From Candidatus Saccharimonadota bacterium (lineage in GTDB: Bacteria; Patescibacteriota; Saccharimonadia; Saccharimonadales; UBA4665), in the NCBI GenBank assembly GCA_003153395.1, contig PLYP01000006.1, forward strand, positions 1 through 64,000: a DNA stretch of 64,000 bases, written 5' to 3'. Shown in pieces: positions 40,297 to 49,322 of this stretch. Made by a program: the position numbers and the translations under genes. Positions within the stretch are counted from its first letter, which is position 1; the number at the start of each line of letters is the position of its first letter. Below the pieces are notes generated by a model, which worked only from the letters and a program-made list of their open reading frames with translations, searched no databases and had not been told where the DNA came from.

Positions 40297-41100
40297 ATGT
40301 CAGAGATAATCCTTTCCGCCAAAGATGTAGTTAAAAAATTCGGCAATATTACAGCCGTTGATGGTATTTCTTTTGACGTAAAAAAAGGCGAAATTTTCGC
40401 TTTCTTAGGTCCAAATGGAGCGGGCAAGAGTACAACTATTAAAATGCTGACTACCATGCTTCGTCCCACTTCAGGATTGCTTAAACTAGCCGGGCATGAT
40501 GTTACTACAGAACGAGATAGTGCTCGCAAATCTTTCGGTATTGTTTTTCAGGATCCAAGTCTTGATGAAGAACTTTCAGCAGTTGAAAATATGGAACTGC
40601 ATGCCACCCTATATAGAATACCTAAGAAAGAACAGCCTCAAAGAATAGAGGAAATGCTCAAACTAGTCGAACTCTGGGATAGAAAAGGATCATTAATTAA
40701 AACTTTCTCCGGAGGTATGCGTAGAAGACTAGAAATAGCCCGCGGCTTGCTGCATGAACCAAAAGTACTGTTCTTAGATGAACCTACGCTGGGATTAGAT
40801 ACTCAGACTCGTAATACCATGTGGAGATATGTGAAAAAGTTAAGCCAAGAAAAAGGCATGACTATTTTCTTCACTACTCATTACCTGGATGAGGCTGAAG
40901 ACGTAGCAGAGACAATAGCTATAATTGATCACGGTAAAATAGTGGCTCGGGGAACAACCGAAGAACTTTGTAAGCAAACAGAAACTAAATCTCTTGAGGA
41001 AGCATATCTAAAACTTACTGGCAAAGAAATACGCGAAGAAAGTACAAATAACGACGGATTAAACTTCAAAATGTCGCTCAGAAATAGTAGGTTAAGATAA
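40297..41100 (+). CDS. ABC transporter ATP-binding protein (DrrA-like)
   Basis: 267 residues. Walker A GPNGAGKST (about 39-47), Q-loop FQDPSLDEELSAVENM, signature FSGGMRRRLEIARGL (about 134-148), Walker B VLFLDEPTLGLD and switch His in FFTTHYLDEAEDVAE. The C-terminal tail with LEEAYLKLTGKEIR is usual in the daunorubicin-resistance type. It pairs with the ABC-2 permease 5 bases downstream as a drug, lipid or glycan exporter. TAAAAT lies 11 bases before the ATG. Confidence 0.93.
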   Translation: MSEIILSAKDVVKKFGNITAVDGISFDVKKGEIFAFLGPNGAGKSTTIKMLTTMLRPTSGLLKLAGHDVTTERDSARKSFGIVFQDPSLDEELSAVENMELHATLYRIPKKEQPQRIEEMLKLVELWDRKGSLIKTFSGGMRRRLEIARGLLHEPKVLFLDEPTLGLDTQTRNTMWRYVKKLSQEKGMTIFFTTHYLDEAEDVAETIAIIDHGKIVARGTTEELCKQTETKSLEEAYLKLTGKEIREESTNNDGLNFKMSLRNSRLR

Positions 41101-41105
41101 AAGTC

Positions 41106-41858
41106 ATGGATCTGAATATTATTTATGTATTATGGCTCAGACAAATAAGGCGTTACTATCGCAGCGGCTCGAGACTACTAGGCACCCTTGGACAGCCGAT
41201 ACTGTTACTACTGGCCTTAGGTTATGGAATTGGCGCGATTTATAGGCGGGCCGGCGAGGGAAACTATATCCAGTTCTTGGTTCCCGGTGTTATTACGCAA
41301 ACAGTATTACTTTCCGGCATTTTTTGGGGAATAATTATTCTTCAGGATAAGAGATTCGGATTTTTGTCTGAGCTGCTAGTAGCGCCCGTAAGCAGACTAA
41401 AAATCTTAATCGGCAGCGCTTTAGGCGGCGCAACAATATCTATACTTCAGGGAATACTGGTATTTGCGATCGCTTTTGTTTTTGGGTTTAGGCCTTATCA
41501 CTGGATCAATGTCCCTCTGGCTTTTGCTATTTTAGTATTCATGTGTCTGGCGCTTACGTCTTTTGGAGCGGGGATTGCTTCATCGGTAGACGATTTCCAG
41601 GGTTTTCAGGGAATTAATAATCTAATCGTGCTTCCTATGTTCTTTTTATCTGGCGCCCTATATCCGTTAAATAATGTCCCAACTTTTTTGAAAATTATAA
41701 CTACTATTAACCCCGTAAGCTACATGGTTGATTCACTTCGCTTTTTACTTGCCAACCAAACGCATTTTGGTCTAGGTAAGGATCTTATCGTGATGTCTAT
41801 TACTTTCGTGGTGGCTATAGCTTTTGCAGTCGACAGGTTTAATAAAGTACAGATGTAG
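41106..41858 (+). CDS. ABC-2 type permease (DrrB-like)
   Basis: 250 residues with six predicted helices, starting IIYVLWLRQIRRYYRSGSRLLGTLGQPILLL, and the ABC-2 motif region FSGALYPLNNVPTFLKIITTINPVSYMVDSLR near 191-222. Partner of the preceding ATPase. Ends 5 bases before the stop of the convergent flippase-like gene. Confidence 0.9.
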   Translation: MDLNIIYVLWLRQIRRYYRSGSRLLGTLGQPILLLLALGYGIGAIYRRAGEGNYIQFLVPGVITQTVLLSGIFWGIIILQDKRFGFLSELLVAPVSRLKILIGSALGGATISILQGILVFAIAFVFGFRPYHWINVPLAFAILVFMCLALTSFGAGIASSVDDFQGFQGINNLIVLPMFFLSGALYPLNNVPTFLKIITTINPVSYMVDSLRFLLANQTHFGLGKDLIVMSITFVVAIAFAVDRFNKVQM

Positions 41859-41863
41859 CCTTT

Positions 41864-42823
41864 TTACGCTGCACTTTCATCGCTATACCATCCTAGTTTC
41901 TCAGTATAAATAAAACTAAATAGACCCAGTACTAGAGGAATCCAATAGCTTATTAAACGAAATAGGAGTACTGCTGCTAGAGCCTGCTGCGTAGAAGCGT
42001 TATAAGCTAGAAAAGCCGCTAGAAGTGCCGCTTCGTAGCCTCCCAAGCCCCCTGGAGTAGGACTGAAGTTCTTGAGCCCGTTACCGAAAGTGAATATTAT
42101 TAAAGTAATTACAAAAGACAAATGAATGCCGACTGCTTTAGAACTATAAAATAAGCAAAATACGTAACAAAGCGTTAAAGTCATTTGAGACAGCAAAGCC
42201 ACGGCAGTCCGCTTAGGGTTATGCTCATAAGTTATTAGCTGTTTGGCGACATTCAAAATAGTCTTTTTAATTTTTCTGTATCCGATAAAAAGAAAAACTA
42301 ATACCGCGAATATAACTATGGCTAATAAAATTCTAACTACATGGGAAGTATTAGAACTAATATGAATTGGTAAGATCTTACTGGGAGGAAACAACGCTAG
42401 AGCCGTCACTACGATAATAATGTGACCTATTAAGCCGCTGAGGTTGTTCATTGCAACTACTGTAGCTGCTTGGTAAGACTTGTGTCCTTTATGTTTTAGA
42501 TATTCATAGTTTGCACCTATGCCACCAATACCGGCTGGCAGCGTTTGATTTACAAATATAGCACTTAGCTGCACAAATAGTTCTTCAAAATATCGTAATC
42601 GTTTTTTTGCAAACAGCATATAAGACAAGGCAGCTGCAAAAAAGGTTCCGGTCATAAATAATGCTGAGAGAATAAAATAGGCAAAATTCGGGTGATACAA
42701 ATAATGCAAGCTGGAACGAAAAGTTTTAAATTGCGGCAATATTACATAAAGACCAATAACAAAGATTAGCGGTATTACTAATTTCTTTATATTTAATCCG
42801 CGGTTTAAGGATTTCTTAGTCAT
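41864..42823 (-). CDS. Flippase-like membrane protein (UPF0104/LPG synthase TM-type)
   Basis: 319 residues with about eight membrane helices. LPAGIGGIGANYEYLKHKGHKSYQAATVVAMNN and the late FSPTPGGLGGYEAALLAAFL (P.PGG.G..E) are the conserved signs of the glycosyltransferase 2-associated/aglD-MprF membrane family. No lysyl-transferase domain is attached. CATAAT on the minus strand (42833-42838) ends 9 bases before the ATG. A second member of the family lies at 50955. Confidence 0.82.
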   Translation of the reverse strand: MTKKSLNRGLNIKKLVIPLIFVIGLYVILPQFKTFRSSLHYLYHPNFAYFILSALFMTGTFFAAALSYMLFAKKRLRYFEELFVQLSAIFVNQTLPAGIGGIGANYEYLKHKGHKSYQAATVVAMNNLSGLIGHIIIVVTALALFPPSKILPIHISSNTSHVVRILLAIVIFAVLVFLFIGYRKIKKTILNVAKQLITYEHNPKRTAVALLSQMTLTLCYVFCLFYSSKAVGIHLSFVITLIIFTFGNGLKNFSPTPGGLGGYEAALLAAFLAYNASTQQALAAVLLFRLISYWIPLVLGLFSFIYTEKLGWYSDESAA

Positions 42824-42971
42824 GCTTCGACCATTATGATCTTAAATTCACCAAAAGCACAAGCGTTTCACTGTTTGCAAGTACTGCTTAAATCATTGTT
42901 TAAAATCTTACGATACTTATATCTTAAATGTGATTTAATGTATCAATTCTAAGGAGAGGCTTTTTTTAATA

Positions 42972-43916
42972 TTGGAGACACTGACTAACAAAAAGACAAT
43001 AAGATTTACTGTTACCGCGCTAAAGTGGTGTTTTACTTTAGCTGCCGTATATATATTGCTGACATTGTTGCTGCCAAGCAATTATCTAACTATAAAAAAT
43101 TATAGATTTTCAGAATTTGAGTATCGAATAGTATTACTGCTTATTGCAATACCAGTTATATGTGTCTGGTTTGTAGCTTTTTGGGGATATTCGAAACTCC
43201 AGATTTATTCCCAAAAGGTAGCCGACACTAAAGAAGGCAGTGAACTTGTCACACTGACAAAGGGAATAATGTGGCTGGCATGGAGCCTACCTGTTAATGC
43301 AATAATTAACCGAATACTTACTGGTATTGCAGATAAAAATAACTCCTTTCACTCTGCATCAGTAATATTAATAAACTACCTGGATTTAATAATGCCCTTT
43401 ATCGCATTCGTTCTTATCGCTATTGCTGCAAAAGGATTAATATCTATAGCCAAATTAGACATCGGGCTAACTAACTCAAGATTCGTAATGCTGATATTCA
43501 TAATAATCGGAGTACTTTATTGCTACCTGACTTTAAAATCAGCAAATCTAAGTTCAATGTCAACTACTAATAATCATTACTACTTGCCAGCTTGGCTGAT
43601 AATTTTAACCATCATTATTCCATATTTATACGCATGGTTCTTGGGTTTACTAGCTTCTTATGAGCTCATTATATACACCAGAAAAATTGAAGGTATTATC
43701 TATAAAAGGGCCCTGACGCTACTTTCCGTTGGACTATTTTCTATAATTTTCAGTTTTATTTTAAGCCAATATATTAATAGCATTTGGCCCATCAATGGCA
43801 GCATCATATTTAACTACAGGTTATTTTTGGGCATTTTAATTAGAATAATGGGCGGAATTGGATTTATTGTGCTTGCTGTTGGTGCTAATCGTCTTAAACG
43901 AATAGAGGATGTTTAA
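42972..43916 (+). CDS. Eight-helix membrane protein of unknown function
   Basis: 314 residues, about eight predicted helices, with no recognised family motif. TTG is the only early start in frame: there is no ATG before about residue 98, and AAGGAGAGG lies 12 bases upstream, a rather long spacing. It is followed after 3 bases by an 88-aa gene and then a sensor kinase, so it may be the membrane part of that sensor system. Confidence 0.6.
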   Translation: METLTNKKTIRFTVTALKWCFTLAAVYILLTLLLPSNYLTIKNYRFSEFEYRIVLLLIAIPVICVWFVAFWGYSKLQIYSQKVADTKEGSELVTLTKGIMWLAWSLPVNAIINRILTGIADKNNSFHSASVILINYLDLIMPFIAFVLIAIAAKGLISIAKLDIGLTNSRFVMLIFIIIGVLYCYLTLKSANLSSMSTTNNHYYLPAWLIILTIIIPYLYAWFLGLLASYELIIYTRKIEGIIYKRALTLLSVGLFSIIFSFILSQYINSIWPINGSIIFNYRLFLGILIRIMGGIGFIVLAVGANRLKRIEDV

Positions 43917-43919
43917 GTT

Positions 43920-44186
43920 ATGAATGATCAAACATCCGTCTATGATCAAGTGGTAAGAATAACCCACGTCTATTTAGGACCAGCTGCCGATAGATTCATA
44001 GCTAGGCAGGTAGAAAATCATTTACATAAACCGCCTCAAGATTTAACCAAAAATGATCTTAAAAGTTTAATAGACTGGATTGGTGCAGTCGTATCACTTT
44101 TGACTGATGATGCGGTAATTATTAAGGAATATCTTAAGGAGCTAAGCAAGTTTGCGGAATCCGATAATGGAGCAGGCAAGCTATAA
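43920..44186 (+). CDS. Small protein preceding a sensor kinase, 88 aa
   Basis: Soluble, helical: SVYDQVVRITHVYLGPAADRF, QVENHLHKPPQDLTKNDLKSLIDWIGAVVSLLTDD and a closing helix. I do not recognise the family. Its stop overlaps the kinase start by one base (TAATG), so the two are translationally coupled and the proteins probably act together. Confidence 0.6.
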   Translation: MNDQTSVYDQVVRITHVYLGPAADRFIARQVENHLHKPPQDLTKNDLKSLIDWIGAVVSLLTDDAVIIKEYLKELSKFAESDNGAGKL

Positions 44187-45334
44187 TGGCAATTGAGGAG
44201 ACTAATGGCATTAATACCGATGATAACTTAAGACGCAAAACAGTCGTTACAAGCAAAACAAGAGCAGAGGCGGATGCAATATTCCGCAGTATTGGTGATG
44301 GCGCTATAACTACCGATGAATTTGGAAGAATAACCCGCGTTAATCCCGTAGCCGCTCATTTATTAGGACTAAAAGAATCTGAGTTAGTTGGTTTTCCGTT
44401 TTTTAAAATTATTACAGCAGTCAGTTTTGATGGCGAAATCATGAACGTGATTGACCGGCCTATTACCAGAGCGTTTTTAACTGGTCGACCCGTAGAAGGA
44501 AAAATGATTTATCAAACGAATAAAGGAAAAAGGGTTCCTGTTTCGGTTAACGCTTCACCAATCACACTTAAGGGTAAGCCTCTTGGTGCTATTGAAGTTT
44601 TTCGCGATATAAGTTTGGAAATAGAAATTGACAGGATGAAAAGTGAGTTTATATCGCTAGCCTCACACCAACTTCGTACTCCATTATCAGCGATTAAAAC
44701 TTATACTCACATGCTAACTGATGGATATATGGGAGAACTCAATCCTATGCAAAAGACGTCTCTAGAAACAATTATTAGCGCTTCTAATCGTATGAATGAG
44801 CTTATATCTACTCTACTTAACATAACGAGGATTGAAAGCGGCACTATTGCCGTATATCCAAAGATAATCAAAATTGACGAAACTATTAAGGAAATATTGC
44901 CGGAGCTTGAATTAATAGCCACCTCAAAGCAAATAAGACTAAAAATGCAGATTGTTGGAAAAAATAGCACTAAAATTAAAACAGATACATTAATCGTCAA
45001 AGAAGTTGTGACAAATCTAGTCTCTAACTCAATAAAATATACGCCCGACAACGGTCAGGTAACAATAATTGTTAGGCCTAAAAAGACAGAAATAGTAGTG
45101 GAAATTAACGATACCGGATGGGGTATACCTAATAGATCACATGATAAAATATTTTCTAAATTCTTTAGAGGTTCGAATATTATTAAACGAGAAACATCCG
45201 GTACCGGACTTGGACTATATATGGTAAAAGGTCTGATGGATACGTTAAATGGCAAAGTTTGGTTTAATAGCGTGGAAGGAAAAGGTACCAGTTTTTTCTT
45301 TTCGCTACCTAGAGTATCGAATAAAATTAAATGA
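44186..45334 (+). CDS. PAS-domain sensor histidine kinase
   Basis: 382 residues, without membrane helices. PAS domain about 30-145 (SIGDGAITTDEFGRITRVNP, ending VEVFRDISLEIE-like), HisKA with the phospho-acceptor in FISLASHQLRTPLSAIKTY (about 153-171), and HATPase: N-box VVTNLVSNSIKYTPD, G1 EINDTGWGIP, G2 TGLGLYMVKGLMD. The membrane protein two genes upstream may give it membrane contact. A receiver-only regulator lies 124 bases downstream as likely partner. Confidence 0.9.
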   Translation: MAIEETNGINTDDNLRRKTVVTSKTRAEADAIFRSIGDGAITTDEFGRITRVNPVAAHLLGLKESELVGFPFFKIITAVSFDGEIMNVIDRPITRAFLTGRPVEGKMIYQTNKGKRVPVSVNASPITLKGKPLGAIEVFRDISLEIEIDRMKSEFISLASHQLRTPLSAIKTYTHMLTDGYMGELNPMQKTSLETIISASNRMNELISTLLNITRIESGTIAVYPKIIKIDETIKEILPELELIATSKQIRLKMQIVGKNSTKIKTDTLIVKEVVTNLVSNSIKYTPDNGQVTIIVRPKKTEIVVEINDTGWGIPNRSHDKIFSKFFRGSNIIKRETSGTGLGLYMVKGLMDTLNGKVWFNSVEGKGTSFFFSLPRVSNKIK

Positions 45335-45458
45335 TTATTACGGATATACCTTCTAAGTTAAGACGATTAAGTAAAAAATTAGACAGGTTGAAATATTATA
45401 TATATGCTATAAATAGTTGTAACCCAAGAAAAATAGACTTGGATTGGAGATATAAATA

Positions 45459-45860
45459 GTGGCCAGAATATTAGTCGTTGAGGATGATAAAGATTTAAAT
45501 AACGCTTACTGCATAATACTGCGCCATCAGGGCCACGAAGTTGTAGAAGCATTTGACGGGAAAGAAGCGCTTAGTAAACTTACAGATTTTAATCCGGATC
45601 TGGTTTTACTTGATCTACTCATGCCAATTATGGGCGGACTGGAATTTTTGCAGAAATGGGACAATGCAAAAAGACGCAAGGTTAAGGTACTGATATTTAC
45701 CAACATGGAAAATTCACCGGAAATTGCAGAAGCTTATAAACTAGGTGCCAGCCGATGCATCATCAAATCTTGGACAGCACCACATAATCTAGCGAAAGTA
45801 ATAAGCGATACCTTAAACAATAAGAATAATAAAAGCGAATCTGTTAAGTCTGTAGCGTAG
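45459..45860 (+). CDS. Receiver-only response regulator
   Basis: 133 residues of a single REC domain: acidic VEDDKDLNN (about 7-15), phospho-acceptor in LVLLDLLMP (about 49-57), Thr in IFTNMEN and Lys in CIIKSW. No output domain, so it signals by protein contact. GTG is the start (no ATG fits the conserved MARILVVEDD). The last 17 bases overlap the convergent Crp-type gene. Confidence 0.88.
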   Translation: MARILVVEDDKDLNNAYCIILRHQGHEVVEAFDGKEALSKLTDFNPDLVLLDLLMPIMGGLEFLQKWDNAKRRKVKVLIFTNMENSPEIAEAYKLGASRCIIKSWTAPHNLAKVISDTLNNKNNKSESVKSVA

Positions 45861-46542
45861 ACGGCTGTATATCAGAAATAAACTGGTCGTTTACCTGCTG
45901 TAATAATTTTGTAATGTTTAGCTTGTAAGGCATATTCTTACCGTAGCTAATTATGCCTTGTTTTTTAAGTTTATTAAGCTCGGTAGCCGCAGTTTCGCGG
46001 GTTAAACCTGTTAGATTAGCAAAATCCTGGTGGGTTAAATCTAGTGTGATCTCAATAGTGTTCTTTTCTTGAGCGTTACCGTGGGTTAATGCCAGATAAT
46101 GCAGCGTATAAATTAATTTATCACTGGCCCTTGAATGTTGCAGCGCATTTAAGCGCATCGATCCACCTAATTGATCGGAGAGCAATCGATCTAACTCTTG
46201 GTAAAGCAGCTCCGGGCTTTTCTTAATAAATTTTACTAGGGTTTGCTTATCAATAATATAAACTTCAACTTCAGGTGTAAACGCCTCATAATAATAAATA
46301 GCACTAGGCACCTTGCCGTAAATCCAAGTAGCAGGAAAAATATTATCAGCCGTATAAAATGCTACTGGTTTTTCATCTCCATTAACGCTTAAATTGTAAG
46401 CTTTTACTGTGCCGGACTTAACAGCATAGGCATAACGCGGCGCTTCACCCTGGAAGATAATAATTTCGCCTTTCTTAAACTTACGAACCTGCTGTCTGTC
46501 TAAGAATGTCTTTAAATAATTGGCCGCTACTTGGTCACCCAT
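45844..46542 (-). CDS. Crp/Fnr family transcription regulator
   Basis: 232 residues. The cyclic-nucleotide-binding-like barrel starts about 18 (FKKGEIIIFQGEAPRYAYAVKSGTVKAYN) and is followed by a long dimer helix and a C-terminal winged helix with LTHQDFANLTGLTRETAATELNKLKKQGI (about 168-196). No N-terminal Cys cluster of FNR is present, so oxygen sensing by Fe-S is unlikely. Proximity to respiratory genes 8 kb away is suggestive only. Confidence 0.9.
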   Translation of the reverse strand: MGDQVAANYLKTFLDRQQVRKFKKGEIIIFQGEAPRYAYAVKSGTVKAYNLSVNGDEKPVAFYTADNIFPATWIYGKVPSAIYYYEAFTPEVEVYIIDKQTLVKFIKKSPELLYQELDRLLSDQLGGSMRLNALQHSRASDKLIYTLHYLALTHGNAQEKNTIEITLDLTHQDFANLTGLTRETAATELNKLKKQGIISYGKNMPYKLNITKLLQQVNDQFISDIQPSTLQT

Positions 46543-46635
46543 ATAAGTCTCAGTATACCCCTTAAAATGTCTAAGTTATATTATACTGCACTTATTATTT
46601 TATTATGTCCAATTTAGGGTATTTGTCTGATCTTT

Positions 46636-48168
46636 TTAGGTGCCCGCTGCTTTATCCGTTCCAACAATAAATATAAAGTCAGCATTATATACCCCGGCGT
46701 ATGGATTAGATGTGGTAACAATGTTGCCAAACTTCTGAACTAATGCGGCTTTAGTAGCCGGTTTTGATCCATTACTGACGTCAATAATGCTTGAGGTTGG
46801 CGAAACTCCTCCGAAATAATTACCGGTCTGGTCAACGTTTATATGCATCGTGGCTAGAATTTGTTTGTACTTGGTAGCTAAGCCGTATATGTTAGTCGCA
46901 TTAAGAACTACGACCTTTGCGCCTTCCTGAACAATCGGATTATTAGAGGTGTGTTGGGCAACGAACGCCTCAATGTCACTATAATTGTTGATTCCAAGCG
47001 CTGGTATTAAAGCTTCTTGTCCGTTACTAGAATAATAACTACTGAGCAGGCTATGACCATTGGCGCTGTTAAGACTTAGTGACTGAATTTTTTGAGTCGG
47101 TATTTTTTTAGATAGTCCATATAGTCTCCTGGCATCGCTAAGGTTCAAGTCAGTTTGCACATTATTACCTAGACTATCGAACAGACTGCTCAACTTAATA
47201 GGATTTGCCAGAACACTGCTGCTCGAAGCCTTAGCCTGCAATGCGACAAGCATTTGTCTTTGATGCTGAGTTCTATCAAAATCGCTCTGAGGAAAGCCGT
47301 AAGAAACGTCTCCTGCCGCATTATCACCACGCGCTCTAGCTAAGTTAAGCGCTTGCTGACCATTTAATGTAACGGTTCCGTTAGCAAGTTTTAAATTAGT
47401 ATAGGCATCAAATAGTCCACGCGGATCCGGACTTTGTATATTAATAGTAATTCCGCCAACCGCATCCACGGCCTGCTTAAATGCTGTGTAGTTTATTAGA
47501 GCGTAATAATCTAGAGGTATGCCAAATTTCTGGCTCACTATTTGCTCAAGTTCACCCATTCCGCCATTTGAGTAACCATTGGATGAGAAATTATCCGCCT
47601 TGCCAAATTCGTAGGCGGCATTAATTTTCTGATAACCATGATTAGGTATAGTGACCCATAAATCTCTAGGTACGCTTAACATCCAGGCCGTATTGTTCCT
47701 AGTATCAATACTGAGAATCATAATGGAGTCCGTTAAATAGGCTCCTCCGTGCATAGGATCATCCGGAGAGTTGCCAGCCAGCAGAATATTGACTCGTCCG
47801 GTATCTTCGCCCTTTAATTTAGATGTGTGCAATAGATCAAAGATGCTTCCGCCAAATGCCTTATGCAGATCGTATGCAAATTTACCGCCATAATATAGCC
47901 CGCTAATTATTCCCAGGACAACTAAGATAATAATGAGTCGCTTAAAAGTCCTTTTTTTAAAGATCCGCTTTCTTAATGGAGTCTTTGCAGGAGCCGCGTT
48001 TGGTGAAATCCGGCCTCTTTTGGCACTATCTCTGTTATAGCTATTTAAGGTCATACCGACTCCCGGAAACTGCGAAGCTTGTTTTTTGGTTACTATAATA
48101 TCCATTCCGGGTCTTGGACGGGATGGTGTAAGGCCAGATATGTTGGGTTTTCTTGGTGTTTGTGGCAT
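46636..48168 (-). CDS. LytR-CpsA-Psr (LCP) family protein with LytR_C domain
   Basis: Attaches anionic or other glycopolymers to peptidoglycan. 510 residues: basic cytoplasmic N-terminus (1-70), one membrane helix (about 75-96, LIIILVVLGIISGLYYGG), LCP domain with NILLAGNSPD, GGAYLTDSIMILSID, LSVPRDLWVTIP, INAAYEFG and LARARGD (the D and R residues bind the pyrophosphate lipid), then a C-terminal LytR_C domain (KVVVLNATNIYGLATKYKQIL). Minus-strand TATAAT (48180-48185) ends 11 bases before the ATG. Confidence 0.92.
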   Translation of the reverse strand: MPQTPRKPNISGLTPSRPRPGMDIIVTKKQASQFPGVGMTLNSYNRDSAKRGRISPNAAPAKTPLRKRIFKKRTFKRLIIILVVLGIISGLYYGGKFAYDLHKAFGGSIFDLLHTSKLKGEDTGRVNILLAGNSPDDPMHGGAYLTDSIMILSIDTRNNTAWMLSVPRDLWVTIPNHGYQKINAAYEFGKADNFSSNGYSNGGMGELEQIVSQKFGIPLDYYALINYTAFKQAVDAVGGITINIQSPDPRGLFDAYTNLKLANGTVTLNGQQALNLARARGDNAAGDVSYGFPQSDFDRTQHQRQMLVALQAKASSSSVLANPIKLSSLFDSLGNNVQTDLNLSDARRLYGLSKKIPTQKIQSLSLNSANGHSLLSSYYSSNGQEALIPALGINNYSDIEAFVAQHTSNNPIVQEGAKVVVLNATNIYGLATKYKQILATMHINVDQTGNYFGGVSPTSSIIDVSNGSKPATKAALVQKFGNIVTTSNPYAGVYNADFIFIVGTDKAAGT

Positions 48169-48373
48169 TATTTGTAAACATTATACCTCAACCTTATTGC
48201 TATAAATGTCAAAACTTTGTTTTGTCTGTCATAGCCTAATATTAGCTACTGAAGATTAGCTGATAATACTTTAGGAGCATCAGCTAAGCGTTTACTCAGT
48301 TTGAGAGAGTGTAATACAGCTGATACAGGATTAAGTAAGTGTATTTTAAGGTATACTGTTATCTAATAGATTT

Positions 48374-49321
48374 ATGAAGTTAGTTGTACAAATCCCATGT
48401 TTAAACGAGGAAGAAACTCTTCCCTTAGTACTTAAAAGTATTCCTAAGAAAATAGACGGAATAGATGATATTGAAATACTTATTATTGACGATGGATCAA
48501 CAGATAAAACTGTAGAAGTAGCCAGGAAGCTTGGCGTAAAACATTTCGTCCATCACGTAAGAAATCAGGGGTTAGGTCGGTCTTTCCATGATGGCGCTTT
48601 AAAATCGCTGGAATTAGGTGCAGATATAATTGTCAATACCGACGGAGATAATCAATATCCCGGTGATCGTATTGGAGATTTAGTCCAGCCAATCATTAAA
48701 GGCATTGCCGATATTGTAATTGCCGATAGGCAAACACATCAGATTGAGCATTTTTCATGGACTAAAAAATTATTACAGAAGGTGGGATCCGCAGTAGTCA
48801 ATGAAGCTGCAGGCACCAATGTACCTGATGCCGTTAGTGGCTTTAGGGCTTACAGCCGCGAATCAATCTTTAGGTTAAATACAATAACTCGATATAGCTA
48901 CACGACCGAGACTATAATTCAGGCCGGCTATAAAGGCCTGCATATTGACAGTATTATCGTCGATACCAATGGCAAATTGCGCGAATCAAGATTATTTAAG
49001 TCTACCTTTGAACATGTCTGGAAATCAGCCTTAACAATCATAAGAGCATACATAATGTATAAGCCATATATTATATTTGGGTACTTGGGTTTTATTTTAT
49101 TCCTAGCCGGCTTAGTCCCGTTTGCGCGATTTACAATCTATAGTATCCAAGAGGGCACCACAAGAGGACATATACAGTCGTTATTAATAGGCTCGGTGCT
49201 AATGATCGGTGCATTTCTTTGTTTAGTACTAAATATTATTGCTGATCTAATTAGAACTAACCGGGTTCTAACCGAAGATAATCTTGAACAAACCAAAAGA
49301 CACAGATTTAATAATAGCTAA
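48374..49321 (+). CDS. GT2 glycosyltransferase (polyprenyl-phosphate type) with C-terminal membrane helices
   Basis: 315 residues. N-terminal GT-A domain: VQIPCLNEEETLPLVL, IDDGSTDKT (about 39-47), the D-x-D equivalent NTDGDNQYP (about 93-101) and GFRAYSRES. Two C-terminal helices (about 230-252 and 270-294). Resembles DPM1/GtrB enzymes that charge polyprenyl phosphate for GT-C transferases, two candidates of which (10456, 49323) are in the window. TATACT lies 16 bases before the ATG. Confidence 0.88.
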   Translation: MKLVVQIPCLNEEETLPLVLKSIPKKIDGIDDIEILIIDDGSTDKTVEVARKLGVKHFVHHVRNQGLGRSFHDGALKSLELGADIIVNTDGDNQYPGDRIGDLVQPIIKGIADIVIADRQTHQIEHFSWTKKLLQKVGSAVVNEAAGTNVPDAVSGFRAYSRESIFRLNTITRYSYTTETIIQAGYKGLHIDSIIVDTNGKLRESRLFKSTFEHVWKSALTIIRAYIMYKPYIIFGYLGFILFLAGLVPFARFTIYSIQEGTTRGHIQSLLIGSVLMIGAFLCLVLNIIADLIRTNRVLTEDNLEQTKRHRFNNS

Positions 49322-49322
49322 T

